Source of the DNA: Actinomycetota bacterium
GTDB taxonomy: Bacteria; Actinomycetota; Actinomycetes; Actinomycetales; Microbacteriaceae
Length of the DNA stretch: 39,725 bases
Assembly (NCBI GenBank): GCA_018268435.1
Contig: JAFDWP010000091.1
Coordinates: 1 to 39,725 of the forward strand
Direction of reading: 5' to 3'
Positions 16,268 to 24,380 of the stretch are shown in pieces. Position numbers and translations under genes: made by a program. Below the pieces are notes generated by a model. That model made no database searches. It saw only the letters and a program-made list of their open reading frames with translations, and was not told where the DNA came from. Every line of letters starts with the position of its first letter. The stretch's first letter is position 1.

Positions 16268-16279
16268 ATTCATTTGAAT
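16268..16279 (-). promoter_or_regulatory. Dyad near the LLM oxidoreductase promoter
   Basis: ATTCA-TT-TGAAT, a 5-2-5 inverted repeat in an otherwise AT-rich patch. It lies 22-33 nt upstream of the GTG start. It may be an operator for a redox- or ligand-sensing repressor, but there is no adjacent regulator gene to support this. Confidence 0.35.
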
Positions 16280-16318
16280 GTATCTGATGAAACACGTCCC
16301 GCCCAGAAGTATTCCCCC

Positions 16319-16350
16319 GTTCCGTCGCGGCGACCAGGCCGCGACGGAAC
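16319..16350 (-). terminator. 13-bp hairpin terminator after efeB
   Basis: The arms GTTCCGTCGCGGC (16319-16331) and GCCGCGACGGAAC (16338-16350) pair perfectly with a 6-nt loop, 25 nt past the efeB stop. There is no T-tract. Confidence 0.7.
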
Positions 16351-16375
16351 TCGGCCGCGCACAGCCGGCGGAGGG

Positions 16376-17689
16376 TCAGGCGAACAGCTCGGCGCCGACG
16401 AAGGAGCCCGGCTTCACGCCCGCCGGGATCGCCCAGATCCCGGATCCGACATGACGGACGTACTCGCTCATCAGGTCGGTGGACAGGCGCTTCTGCAGCG
16501 TGACGAACTGCTCCGGGGAGCGCTGGTAGGACAGGAAGAAGAGCCCGGCGTCGAGGCGGCCCAGGTCGTTGTTGCCGTCGACGTAGTTGTAGCCGCGGCG
16601 CAGGATCCGGATGCCTTCGTTGACCGTGGGATGCGCGAGCCGCACATGGGAGTGCTCGTCGATCGCGTGGCCGGAGAACACCGGCTCGGTCATCTCGCCC
16701 CCGCCCGAGAGCGGTGCGCCGCTGCCCTTCGCGCGGCCGATGGTGCGGTCCTGCTCGGCCAGTCGCAGCCGGTCCCAGGTCTCCACGAGCATCGCGATCC
16801 TTCGGGCGACGAGATAGGAGCCGCCGGACATCCAGGCGGGCTCGTCCTGCTCGCCCACCCACACGTGCTCGGCGAGCGCCTTCGCGTCGTCGGCGAGGAT
16901 GTTCGCGGTGCCGTCCTTGTACCCGAACAGGTTGCGCGGCGTCTGCTGATCGGCCGAGGTACGGGAGGTGCGCCCGAAGCCGAGCTGGGACCAGCGCAAC
17001 CGCGCCCGCCCGAAGGCGATCCGGCTCAGGTTGCGCACCGCGTGCACCGCCACCTGCGGGTCGTCGGCGCAGGCTTGGATGCACAGGTCGCCGCCAGTGT
17101 AGGCGGCGTCGAGCGCATCGCCGACGAAGGCGGGGAGCTCGGCGAGAACGGAGGGCCGTCGTTCGGCGACCCCGAACCGGTCCCCCTCCGCGGTGAACAG
17201 CGAGGGGCCGAGCCCGAAGGTGATGGTGAGACCGGCCGCGGTCAAGCCCTGCGCCTCGCCGGTGTCGTCCGGCGGGGCGTCCGGGGCGCCTCCGACGGCT
17301 CCCGAGGCGCTGACGTCGAGGCCCTTGGCGAGTCGGGAGGCCGCGTAGCTCCAGTCCTGCAGCAGCGAGATCAGGTCCTCGCGACTCGCGCGGGGCATCA
17401 TGTCGAAGCTCGCGAAGTGCAGGTGGTCCTGCACGCGGGTGGTGATGCCCGCCTGATGCGCCCCCTCGAACGCGTACTGGTCCGCCGCGGCGGAGCCGCT
17501 CAGCACCCCCGTGGCGGCGACCGCGGCCGCCCCGCCCGCGCCGACGGCGAGGCCGGCGACGCCGCTGCCCAGCGCCCAGCCGATCAGTCCGCGGCGGCTG
17601 ATGCCCGGGCGATTGGTCGCCTCCGAGACGACGGGCGCCGTGGGCTCTGCGGCCTCGGCGTCGCGCGGATCCTGCTCGGGGATGGTCAT
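16376..17689 (-). CDS. efeB: Deferrochelatase/peroxidase EfeB (DyP type)
   Basis: A protein of 437 residues. A twin-arginine signal with SRRGLIG at residues 31-37 and a hydrophobic stretch follows, so export is by Tat. A DyP-type peroxidase domain is seen with GYKDGTANI (the GxxDG motif, catalytic Asp) and the C-terminal stretch FFLSYQRSPEQFVTLQKRL. Family knowledge: EfeB releases or oxidises iron from haem or Fe(II) at the cell surface, supporting EfeU. It is the third gene of the efeUOB operon, 1 nt after efeO. Confidence 0.94.
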   Translation of the reverse strand: MTIPEQDPRDAEAAEPTAPVVSEATNRPGISRRGLIGWALGSGVAGLAVGAGGAAAVAATGVLSGSAAADQYAFEGAHQAGITTRVQDHLHFASFDMMPRASREDLISLLQDWSYAASRLAKGLDVSASGAVGGAPDAPPDDTGEAQGLTAAGLTITFGLGPSLFTAEGDRFGVAERRPSVLAELPAFVGDALDAAYTGGDLCIQACADDPQVAVHAVRNLSRIAFGRARLRWSQLGFGRTSRTSADQQTPRNLFGYKDGTANILADDAKALAEHVWVGEQDEPAWMSGGSYLVARRIAMLVETWDRLRLAEQDRTIGRAKGSGAPLSGGGEMTEPVFSGHAIDEHSHVRLAHPTVNEGIRILRRGYNYVDGNNDLGRLDAGLFFLSYQRSPEQFVTLQKRLSTDLMSEYVRHVGSGIWAIPAGVKPGSFVGAELFA

Positions 17690-17690
17690 C

Positions 17691-18923
17691 TCAGCCGAGG
17701 ATGGTGCTGGTGAGCTTGGAGAGCGGCTCGGCGAGCGCGTTCAGCAGGTCCGTGAGATCGCGCTTCTGCGTCTCGGTGACCGTGGAGTAGGCGGCGAACC
17801 CGTCGGCGAGCGAGCCGTGCACGGCGAGCTCGGCCTCCAGCGCGGAGAAGCCCCGGTCGATCTGCTGGACGAGCTTCGCCCCCTCGGCGCCCTTGCCCTC
17901 GGCGAATTCGCGCACGACCGAGAAGGCCATCTTGGATCCCTCGACGTTCGCGGCGAAGTCGGAGAGGTCGGTCCCGGACCACCAGTCCTCCTCACCCGTG
18001 ATCTTGCCGTTGGCGACCTCGTCCAGCAGCGAGATCGCACCGTTCGAGATGCCCGCGATGCCCTTGGACTCGAGATCCTTGACGAAGGCGTCGGAGTGCA
18101 CGTGGTCGTACAGCTCCTGCAGGTCGGCGAGCAGCTTGTCGGCGAACACCGCGCGCTCGGCCGGCGTCGACGGCGCCCAGTCCAGGGTCGCCGGCGTCGT
18201 GCCGTCCGCGTTCATCGCGCCGGCGGCCGGGGCCCACAGATCCTTCTCGATGCGGTGGAAGCCGGTCCAGTCGATCCCCTCGGCCTTGGCGTCGAGCTCG
18301 CGGAAGTCCAGGCGCGGGTCCAGCGTGCCCAGCTGCTCGGCGATCGGCTCGATCCGCTCGTAGGAGGAGCGCACGGTCGCGAACTGCGCACGGGCCGCCG
18401 CGTCGTCGCCGTTGCGGTAGGCGTCCGTGAACGTCTTCGCTGCCGGGATGAGCTGGCCGACCTGGTCCTTCACGTAGGCGGCATACTGCGTGAGCGCCTT
18501 CTGCTTCTGCGCGGCGTCGCCGCCGGTCTCGGCGACCTTCTGCCCGGTCACCGAGAACGCGGTCTTGCCGACGCCCGCGCCGATCATCCCCGGCTTGCAC
18601 ACGGTGAAGTACTCGCCGGGCTGGGCCACGACCGTGAGGGTGCGCGAGGCGCCAGGGGCCACGTTCTCGACCTCGCCGACGATGCGCACGCCGTCCTCGG
18701 CCAGCAGATAGAACTCGGTGACCTCGTCGCCCTTGTTGCTCACGTCGAAGGCCAGGGTGCCGCTGGTCGCGGTTGCGCTGGAGATGCTGCACGCGTCCGC
18801 CGTCGAGGACACGGTCAGGCGTCCTGCGGCGGAGACGTCGCCCTTGGCGACGCACCCGGTCAGGGCGAGCCCGAGGGCGGCGGCGGCGCCGAGAACGGCG
18901 ATCGGTCGGCGGGCGATGGTCAT
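17691..18923 (-). CDS. efeO: Iron uptake protein EfeO (cupredoxin and M75 domain lipoprotein)
   Basis: A protein of 410 residues. It starts with a lipoprotein signal and lipobox LTGC (Cys24), so it is anchored outside the membrane. The N-terminal domain (about 30-130) is cupredoxin-like, and the C-terminal domain (about 150-400) is M75-like with the HxxE motif in GFHRIEKDLW. The EfeO role known from other bacteria is to bind extracellular Fe(II)/Fe(III) and hand it to EfeU. ATG 18923 overlaps the efeU stop (ATGA at 18920-18923), so efeU and efeO are translationally coupled. Confidence 0.94.
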   Translation of the reverse strand: MTIARRPIAVLGAAAALGLALTGCVAKGDVSAAGRLTVSSTADACSISSATATSGTLAFDVSNKGDEVTEFYLLAEDGVRIVGEVENVAPGASRTLTVVAQPGEYFTVCKPGMIGAGVGKTAFSVTGQKVAETGGDAAQKQKALTQYAAYVKDQVGQLIPAAKTFTDAYRNGDDAAARAQFATVRSSYERIEPIAEQLGTLDPRLDFRELDAKAEGIDWTGFHRIEKDLWAPAAGAMNADGTTPATLDWAPSTPAERAVFADKLLADLQELYDHVHSDAFVKDLESKGIAGISNGAISLLDEVANGKITGEEDWWSGTDLSDFAANVEGSKMAFSVVREFAEGKGAEGAKLVQQIDRGFSALEAELAVHGSLADGFAAYSTVTETQKRDLTDLLNALAEPLSKLTSTILG

Positions 18924-19912
18924 GCGGCTCCTTCAGGAGTGGGCGAGACGGCGGTCGACGCGGCGCGGACGGCCGGCGACTCCGCGGGGACGGAGGCCGC
19001 GGCGGGCGCGGATCCGGGAACGGTGGCGGGGGTCGTACGCGGGGAGGTGCGCCGCAGGCCGCGCACGAACAGCGCTCCCACGACGGTGATGTAGAGCGCC
19101 CAGGCGATGATCTGGATCCAGCTCATCCGCGGCATGAAGCCGACCGTGGCCTGCAGCAGCACGGCGAGCGCGCCGTCGGGACGGATCGCGGCGGTGACGT
19201 CGAACGCCCACCCGAACGGGAACCCGGCCGCACCGACGAGCACGGCACCCGCGCTATCGAGCGGCGCCGCCGCGGTGAACGGCCCGGGCACGACGCCGGC
19301 CTCCTGCAGGTCGCTGATCCCGTAGGCGAGCACGCCCGCGGCGATGATGACGAGGAAGCCGCCGGTCCAGGTGAAGAAGCGGGACAGGTCGAGCCGCACG
19401 GCGCCGCGCGCCAGCAGCCAGCCCGCCAGCACGGCGACCGCGAGGCCGAGGGCGGCTCCGAGGATCGCCGAGGGCGCGTCGCCGAAGGACTGCACCATCG
19501 ACCACAGCAGCAGGGTGGTCTCCACACCCTCGCGCGCGACCGAGACGAAGCCGACGAGGACCAGTCCCCAGACGGTGCCGGCCTCGAGGGCGCGATCGAC
19601 GCCGCCGTGCAGCGTGGCCTTCATCGTGCGTCCGGTCTTGCGCATCCAGAAGATCATCCAGGTGACCATGGCGACCGTGACCAGCGACAGCGTTCCGCCG
19701 ATGATCTCCTGCCCCTGGAACGTCAGGGCGTACGCGCCGAACGTGAGCACGGCGCCGATGGCGAGCGCCAGCAGCACGGCGGCACCCACTCCCGCCCACA
19801 GGCGCGGCAGCACGTCCTTACGGTCGAGCCTCTTCAGATAGGCGACGAGGATGCCGACGACGAGCGCGGCTTCGAGGCCTTCACGAAGGCCGATGAGGAA
19901 GGTGGCGAGCAC
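18920..19912 (-). CDS. efeU: Ferrous/ferric iron permease EfeU (FTR1 family)
   Basis: A protein of 330 residues with about seven hydrophobic segments. The two REGxE motifs that carry iron are seen as LREGLEAAL (residues 9-17) and AREGVETTLLL (mid-protein). The start is GTG 19912; no Shine-Dalgarno of strength is seen, and the leader is about 45 nt. The protein passes iron across the membrane after oxidation by EfeB/EfeO. The C-terminal 40 residues are Ala/Thr/Pro-rich. It is the first gene of efeUOB and is controlled by the iron box upstream. Confidence 0.94.
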   Translation of the reverse strand: MLATFLIGLREGLEAALVVGILVAYLKRLDRKDVLPRLWAGVGAAVLLALAIGAVLTFGAYALTFQGQEIIGGTLSLVTVAMVTWMIFWMRKTGRTMKATLHGGVDRALEAGTVWGLVLVGFVSVAREGVETTLLLWSMVQSFGDAPSAILGAALGLAVAVLAGWLLARGAVRLDLSRFFTWTGGFLVIIAAGVLAYGISDLQEAGVVPGPFTAAAPLDSAGAVLVGAAGFPFGWAFDVTAAIRPDGALAVLLQATVGFMPRMSWIQIIAWALYITVVGALFVRGLRRTSPRTTPATVPGSAPAAASVPAESPAVRAASTAVSPTPEGAA

Positions 19913-19936
19913 GGGGAGACTGTTCCTGACAGGGGC

Positions 19937-19955
19937 TAAGGTAAGGCATCCCTTA
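19937..19955 (-). promoter_or_regulatory. DtxR/IdeR-like iron box of efeUOB
   Basis: The 19-mer TAAGGTAAGGCATCCCTTA matches the DtxR consensus TTAGGTTAGGCTAACCTAA at 13 of 19 positions. It is itself an imperfect palindrome. It lies between the -10 hexamer and the efeU start and covers the predicted transcription start, as expected for repression by Fe-loaded DtxR/IdeR. Confidence 0.75.
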
Positions 19956-19963
19956 CCTGATCG

Positions 19964-19969
19964 ACACTA
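19964..19969 (-). promoter_or_regulatory. -10 hexamer of efeUOB
   Basis: The minus strand reads TAGTGT. The predicted transcription start is about 7 nt downstream, inside the right edge of the iron-box region. Confidence 0.5.
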
Positions 19970-20063
19970 GCATCCGCGCGTCCGGTCGCGGAAACCGACG
20001 GCGTCGCAGGCGCGGCGCCGGTAATCCTCGGCAACAATCGTCGGTCCGAGGGCGGTGCCGACC

Positions 20064-20069
20064 TAGCCT
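20064..20069 (+). promoter_or_regulatory. -10 hexamer of the 2OG/Fe(II) dioxygenase gene (leaderless)
   Basis: TAGCCT, then 6 nt, then ATG 20076. No Shine-Dalgarno is present. Confidence 0.55.
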
Positions 20070-20075
20070 CGCCTC

Positions 20076-21074
20076 ATGGCCGAACCGACCCTCCCGATCC
20101 TTGACCTCTCCCGGCTCGATGCCGGACCGGAGTCCGCCGCGGCCTTCCGCGACGATCTGCGTGCGGCGACCCACGACGTGGGCTTCTTCTATCTGACCGG
20201 AACCGGCGTGACCCCCGACCTGGAACGCCGCCTGCACCGCGCCGCCAGGGACTTCTTCGCCCTCCCCGAGCAGGACAAGCTCGCCATCGAGAACGTGAAG
20301 AGTCCGCATTTCCGCGGCTACACCCGGATCGGCGGCGAGCGCACGCAGGGCGCGGTGGACTGGCGCGAGCAGATCGACATCGGACCGGAGCGCGTCGCCA
20401 TCGACGGCGGTCCCGGCTACAACCGCCTTATCGGTCCGAACCTCTGGCCCGCGGCGCTGCCCGAGCTGCGAGAGGTCGTCGCGGAATGGCACGCGCATCT
20501 CTCCGGGGTCGCCCGCACGCTGCTGCGCGCGTGGGCACTCGCGCTGGGCGCGGAGGAGACCTATTTCGAGGAGAACTTCGGCGACCCCTCGACTCTCATC
20601 AAGATCGTCCGCTACCCCGGCACACGCGACCCCGAGCCGCAGCAGGGCGTGGGCGCGCACAAGGACTCCGGTGTGCTCACGCTGCTCTGGGTCGAGCCGG
20701 GCAAGGGCGGGCTGCAGGTCGAGCGCGACGGCGCGTGGGTGGACGCTCCCCCGGTCGACGGCGCGTTCGTCGTGAACATCGGCGAACTCCTCGAGTACGC
20801 CACCGGCGGCTATCTCAAGGCCACCAACCACCGGGTCGTGTCGCCGCAGGCGCCGCAGGAGCGGATCTCGATCCCGTTCTTCTTCAACCCGGCGCTCGAC
20901 AAGCGCCTGCCGCTGATCGAGCTGCCGCCGGAGCTGGCCGCGCAGGCCCGCGGTGTCACGAAGGATCCCGGCAACCCGATCCACGCGCTGTACGGCGAGA
21001 ACGCCCTGAAGTCGCGGCTGCGCGCGCACCCGGACGTCGCGGCGATCCACCACCCGGACCTCGTGGGAGCCTGA
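20076..21074 (+). CDS. Isopenicillin N synthase-like 2OG/Fe(II)-dependent dioxygenase
   Basis: A protein of 332 residues of the non-haem Fe(II) dioxygenase family with the DIOX_N start PILDLSRLD. The iron facial triad is complete: His195 and Asp197 in GAHKDSG, and His252 in ATNHRV. Arg263 in RISIPFF fits the 2-oxoglutarate-binding RxS motif. It should couple decarboxylation of 2-oxoglutarate to oxidation of an unknown substrate. The gene stands alone under its own leaderless promoter, between efeUOB and the aromatic island. It may or may not belong to either. Confidence 0.9.
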   Translation: MAEPTLPILDLSRLDAGPESAAAFRDDLRAATHDVGFFYLTGTGVTPDLERRLHRAARDFFALPEQDKLAIENVKSPHFRGYTRIGGERTQGAVDWREQIDIGPERVAIDGGPGYNRLIGPNLWPAALPELREVVAEWHAHLSGVARTLLRAWALALGAEETYFEENFGDPSTLIKIVRYPGTRDPEPQQGVGAHKDSGVLTLLWVEPGKGGLQVERDGAWVDAPPVDGAFVVNIGELLEYATGGYLKATNHRVVSPQAPQERISIPFFFNPALDKRLPLIELPPELAAQARGVTKDPGNPIHALYGENALKSRLRAHPDVAAIHHPDLVGA

Positions 21075-21118
21075 GCCGCCACGCTCCGTGATCGTGGATC
21101 GCCGCGCCGTCCGGACCA

Positions 21119-22981
21119 CTATGCGCTGATCACCGCCGCGGCGGCGTGGATCCGCGCGAAGAACGGCTCGGCCGGGTCGTGCTCCGGGCGATCTCCGCCG
21201 CGCGCGATGTGCGCGACCGCGGCGGCCAGCTCCGCGGCCGGATCCGCGGGCAGGTCCGTGACGCGCCATGCGTTCTTCGCGTCCGGCCGCACCAGCAGCG
21301 CCCCGGTCGCCCCGATCTCCCGGACCGCGGTCCATGCCGTGTCCGCCTCGGGGATGACCACGAGGCTCACCGGCAGCGGCGAGGTCAGCGCCGCGACCGC
21401 CGCCGACCACTCCGCCGCCGCCGTGTCGCCGACGAGGAGCGTCAGACCGCGCGGGGCGATGAGGTCGCGCACCGAGGTGCGCACGCCGTCCCGGGTGAGC
21501 CAGGCGTGCGGCACGTGGTGGCCCGGGCGGCTGGTCGTCGTGAACGCCGTGGCCGAGTCGGCCGTCTCGGGCGGCGCGCTGCCGTCCGGGACGAAGGCAC
21601 CGGCGTGGTAGCGGAAGCCGGCCTCGACGTTGAGCTGGCTGTAGTCATGAGAGTTGTCCGCGACCGCCGCCGCGACGGCCGCGCGCACCCGCTCCCCCTC
21701 CGGAGTGTCGCTGAGGAAGGTCCGCACGTTCCGGCGCGACTCCTCCTCGTCATCGGTCATCCCGAGCGCCTCTCCGATCGGCGCGTGGCGGGTGGCGTTC
21801 TCCATCGAGTGGGCGGTGTAGAACGCGGTGGTCGGACGACGCTCGTCCTGGTAGCTGTCGAGCAGGCCCTCCTCTGCCTCGCCCGCGAGCACGGCGGCGA
21901 GCTTCCAGGCGAGGTTCTCCGCGTCCTGTACACCGCTGTTCAAGCCCAGGCCTCCCGTCGGCGGGTGCTTGTGCGCGGCGTCGCCCGCGATGAAGAACCG
22001 GCCCACGCGCCACTGATCGGCGACCACGCCGTTGTAGACCCAGTGGCTCTCCGTGATGATCTCCAGCGGGTGCTCCTCCGGCAGGCCCAGCATGTGCCGG
22101 ATGGCGGAATCGGCGTGGCCGTCGGTCTCGTCCAGCAGCCAGCCGGACACCGCGATGAGCCATTCCTCGGCGGTGCGGTCGTAGGCATCGGGTCCGAGCG
22201 CCTGGATCGTGCCCATCCGCTTGCGTCCGCCGGACGGGTGGAAGAAGAACGCCAGCAGCGCGTCCGGCTCCGCCCACATCGACAGGTCGGTCTTCACGTG
22301 GTAGTTCACCACCTCGCGCAGCGCCTTCGGCCCGTCCATCGTGATGCCGAGCGCCTCGGCACCCATGCGACCGCCATCGGCCACGATGACGTAGTCGGCG
22401 CGCACCTGCCGGGTCACCCCGGTGTCGCGGTCCCGGTAGGTGACGATGGCCTCGTCGGCGCTCTGATGGAGGCCGATGACCTCCTGCTGGGCCCGGATGC
22501 GCCCGGGGCAGACGGCCGCGGCGTGCGCGTACAGCAGCGGGTCGATGCGCAGCTGCGGCAGGTTGGCGAACGCCTGCGGGCTTGCCGCGGCGTACCGCGG
22601 CGCATCGGCGCCGCCGCCCCAGGCCGGCACGTCGCCGATCCGGACGCCGTCCTCGGGCGCGTCTCCGGCGACAGAGGTGAACCAGGCCACCTTGTGCCAG
22701 CGCTCGTCCTGCGGGCCGAGCGCGTAGATGTCGTCGGCGACGCCCATCGCCGCGAAGGCCTCCATCGTGCGCACGTTGAGCAGATGCGCCCGGGGGAATC
22801 GGGCGTCGAAGCCGCGGCGCTCCAGCAGCAGCAGGTCGACCCCGCGCTGCGCGAGCATGATGGCGGCCGACAGGCCGACGGGGCCGCCGCCGACGATGAC
22901 CACGCCGGCGCGCTCGGGCCACGCGTCCGGTGCGATCGCCTCCAGCAGGGGCTCGCGGTCGGGGGTGGGGATGGGCGTCAT
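21119..22981 (-). CDS. FAD-dependent aromatic monooxygenase (PheA/TfdB family)
   Basis: A protein of 620 residues, the length expected for phenol 2-monooxygenase-like proteins with a C-terminal thioredoxin-like domain. Motifs are the FAD loop VVIVGGGPVGLSAAIMLAQ (about 27-45), the DG region VIVADGGRMG, and the second FAD contact FIAGDAAHKHPPTGGLGLNSGVQDA. It should hydroxylate a phenolic ring with NAD(P)H and O2. ATG 22981 has a Shine-Dalgarno (GAGGAG). The promoter has the -10 hexamer TAGCGT at 23021-23026 and the 17-bp operator copy at 23082-23098, so it belongs to the common regulon. It is divergent from the ferredoxin reductase gene and ends tail-to-tail with the 2OG dioxygenase gene. Confidence 0.92.
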   Translation of the reverse strand: MTPIPTPDREPLLEAIAPDAWPERAGVVIVGGGPVGLSAAIMLAQRGVDLLLLERRGFDARFPRAHLLNVRTMEAFAAMGVADDIYALGPQDERWHKVAWFTSVAGDAPEDGVRIGDVPAWGGGADAPRYAAASPQAFANLPQLRIDPLLYAHAAAVCPGRIRAQQEVIGLHQSADEAIVTYRDRDTGVTRQVRADYVIVADGGRMGAEALGITMDGPKALREVVNYHVKTDLSMWAEPDALLAFFFHPSGGRKRMGTIQALGPDAYDRTAEEWLIAVSGWLLDETDGHADSAIRHMLGLPEEHPLEIITESHWVYNGVVADQWRVGRFFIAGDAAHKHPPTGGLGLNSGVQDAENLAWKLAAVLAGEAEEGLLDSYQDERRPTTAFYTAHSMENATRHAPIGEALGMTDDEEESRRNVRTFLSDTPEGERVRAAVAAAVADNSHDYSQLNVEAGFRYHAGAFVPDGSAPPETADSATAFTTTSRPGHHVPHAWLTRDGVRTSVRDLIAPRGLTLLVGDTAAAEWSAAVAALTSPLPVSLVVIPEADTAWTAVREIGATGALLVRPDAKNAWRVTDLPADPAAELAAAVAHIARGGDRPEHDPAEPFFARIHAAAAVISA

Positions 22982-23020
22982 GTCGTTCTCCTCATCAGCA
23001 ACGGCGGCGATGACCCCGCC

Positions 23021-23026
23021 ACGCTA
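23021..23026 (-). promoter_or_regulatory. -10 hexamer of hydroxylase 1
   Basis: The minus strand reads TAGCGT. The predicted start is at about 23014. It lies exactly 55 nt from the operator copy at 23082-23098. Confidence 0.55.
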
Positions 23027-23081
23027 ACGACTGCGCGGAGGTCGACGTCACATGTGCGGGTCTGACGTTTCCGACCGGATC

Positions 23082-23098
23082 TCCGACGACGTGTCGGA
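23082..23098. promoter_or_regulatory. Operator copy 1 (17-bp palindrome)
   Basis: TCCGACGACGTGTCGGA: arms TCCGAC and GTCGGA, fitting the consensus TCCGACACnGTGTCGGA with one substitution. It covers -84 to -68 of the predicted start of the hydroxylase 1 gene, the same place as in the other three copies. Confidence 0.75.
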
Positions 23099-23133
23099 GA
23101 GGCGGGAGCCCTCCGACACGCCTCCGAAAGAGG

Positions 23134-23150
23134 TGCGACACGGTGTCGGA
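23134..23150. promoter_or_regulatory. Operator copy 2 (17-bp palindrome)
   Basis: TGCGACACGGTGTCGGA, with one mismatch in the distal arm. It covers -84 to -68 of the predicted start of the ferredoxin reductase gene. A half-site TCCGACACG lies between copies 1 and 2 at 23112-23120. Confidence 0.8.
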
Positions 23151-23205
23151 TTCGTGGTCCACGGGTTCCCGCGTCACGCCGAATCGCCGCGGAGACCCGC
23201 TGAAT

Positions 23206-23211
23206 TACCGT
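23206..23211 (+). promoter_or_regulatory. -10 hexamer of the ferredoxin reductase gene
   Basis: TACCGT, with the predicted transcription start at 23218, 31 nt before the ATG. It lies exactly 55 nt from operator copy 2. No -35 consensus is seen 17 nt upstream, which fits activator dependence. Confidence 0.6.
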
Positions 23212-23248
23212 CGAGTGATCACCGGATGTCCTCGAGGAGGAGACACCC

Positions 23249-24379
23249 ATGCGCGACATCGTCATCGTCGGAGGATCGATCGCGGCCGTCACGGCCGCCG
23301 ACACCCTGCGACAGTTCGGACACGAGGGCGGCATCACCGTGCTGAGCGCGGAGAAGCACGCCCCCTATGTGCGGCCGCCCCTGTCCAAGGCCGTGCTCAA
23401 GGGCACGGAGGCACCCGAGACCGTCGCGATCGCGGGCGCCGGAGACGACTGGGCGCTGCGTCTGGACGCGCGGGCCGTCGGAGTGGATCCGGAACGCGCA
23501 CGCGTGCGTCTCGAGGACGGCGAGGAGGTGCCCTATGACGGCCTCATCATCGCGAGCGGGGCCCGCGCCCGACGCATCCTGGCCGACAGCTCGGAGAGCA
23601 CGATCCGCGATATGGACGACGCGCTGGGCCTGCAGAGCCGCATGGCCTCGGCACGCAGCATGATCGTCGTCGGCGGCGGGTTCCTCGGCATGGAGGTCGC
23701 CTCCACCGCCCAGTCCCTGGGCCTCTCCGTGACCGTGATCGACATGATCCCGCACCTGGAGCGCCAGTTCGGCCCGTATCTCGCCGAGCGCATGACGACG
23801 GCGGCGCGGGAACGCGGCGTGCGGCTGCTCGTCGAGCCGAGCGGCGTCACGCTCGTCGGGGGCGACCCGATCACCGGCGTGCTCACGGGCGACGGGGTGC
23901 TGCACGAGGCCGACATCGTGATCTCCGCCGTGGGGGACGTGCCCAACGTCGAGTGGCTCGCCGGCACCGGCTGGGCGAGCCCCGCCGGCGTCCTCACCGA
24001 CCGCCGCACGCGGGTGGCGCCCGGAGTGGTCGCGATCGGCGATGTCGCCATCGTGCCGGACGGGGTCTCGGACACCCCGCGGCGCACGCCGCACTGGAAC
24101 GCCGCGATCGATCAGGCGCGTGTCGGTGCGGCCGCGCTGCTGACCGGCGACGAGGCGGCCCCGTACGCGCCGCGCCCGTACTTCTGGACCGACCAGTGGG
24201 GCCTGGACATGAAGATCTGCGGCTCGATCGGCGAGGGCTCCCCGGAGTACGTCGAGGGCTCGTGGGAGGACGGAACCGCCGTCATCCGGTTCCACGGCGA
24301 GGCCGGCCCCGTCGCCGCCGTCTCCGTGAACCGCCGCATGCCGATCCCGGCGCTGCGCAAGCTGGCGGCCGGCGTCTGA
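23249..24379 (+). CDS. Ferredoxin--NAD(P)+ reductase (BphA4-like FAD protein)
   Basis: A protein of 376 residues of the FAD/NAD(P) pyridine nucleotide-disulfide oxidoreductase fold. The start IVIVGGSIAAVTAADTLR and the block YVRPPLSKAVL are typical of reductase components of ring-hydroxylating oxygenases. A second nucleotide loop MIVVGGGFLGMEVAS and the FAD-contact VVAIGDVAIVP follow. It should pass electrons from NAD(P)H to a small Rieske ferredoxin. The ATG follows a GAGGAG Shine-Dalgarno. A Rieske ferredoxin gene lies about 3 kb further on, but no terminal oxygenase is seen in the island. It shares the operator with hydroxylase 1 (divergent). Confidence 0.9.
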   Translation: MRDIVIVGGSIAAVTAADTLRQFGHEGGITVLSAEKHAPYVRPPLSKAVLKGTEAPETVAIAGAGDDWALRLDARAVGVDPERARVRLEDGEEVPYDGLIIASGARARRILADSSESTIRDMDDALGLQSRMASARSMIVVGGGFLGMEVASTAQSLGLSVTVIDMIPHLERQFGPYLAERMTTAARERGVRLLVEPSGVTLVGGDPITGVLTGDGVLHEADIVISAVGDVPNVEWLAGTGWASPAGVLTDRRTRVAPGVVAIGDVAIVPDGVSDTPRRTPHWNAAIDQARVGAAALLTGDEAAPYAPRPYFWTDQWGLDMKICGSIGEGSPEYVEGSWEDGTAVIRFHGEAGPVAAVSVNRRMPIPALRKLAAGV

Positions 24380-24380
24380 T

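Noticed and set aside
14750..17713. A 987-codon plus-strand open frame over the FMN reductase, LLM and efeB genes
   Set aside because: Same reason: an artefact of GC-rich codon use opposite three recognisable genes.
23112..23120. A third full operator copy between copies 1 and 2
   Set aside because: Only the half-site TCCGACACG is present; the other half matches poorly (3 of 8).
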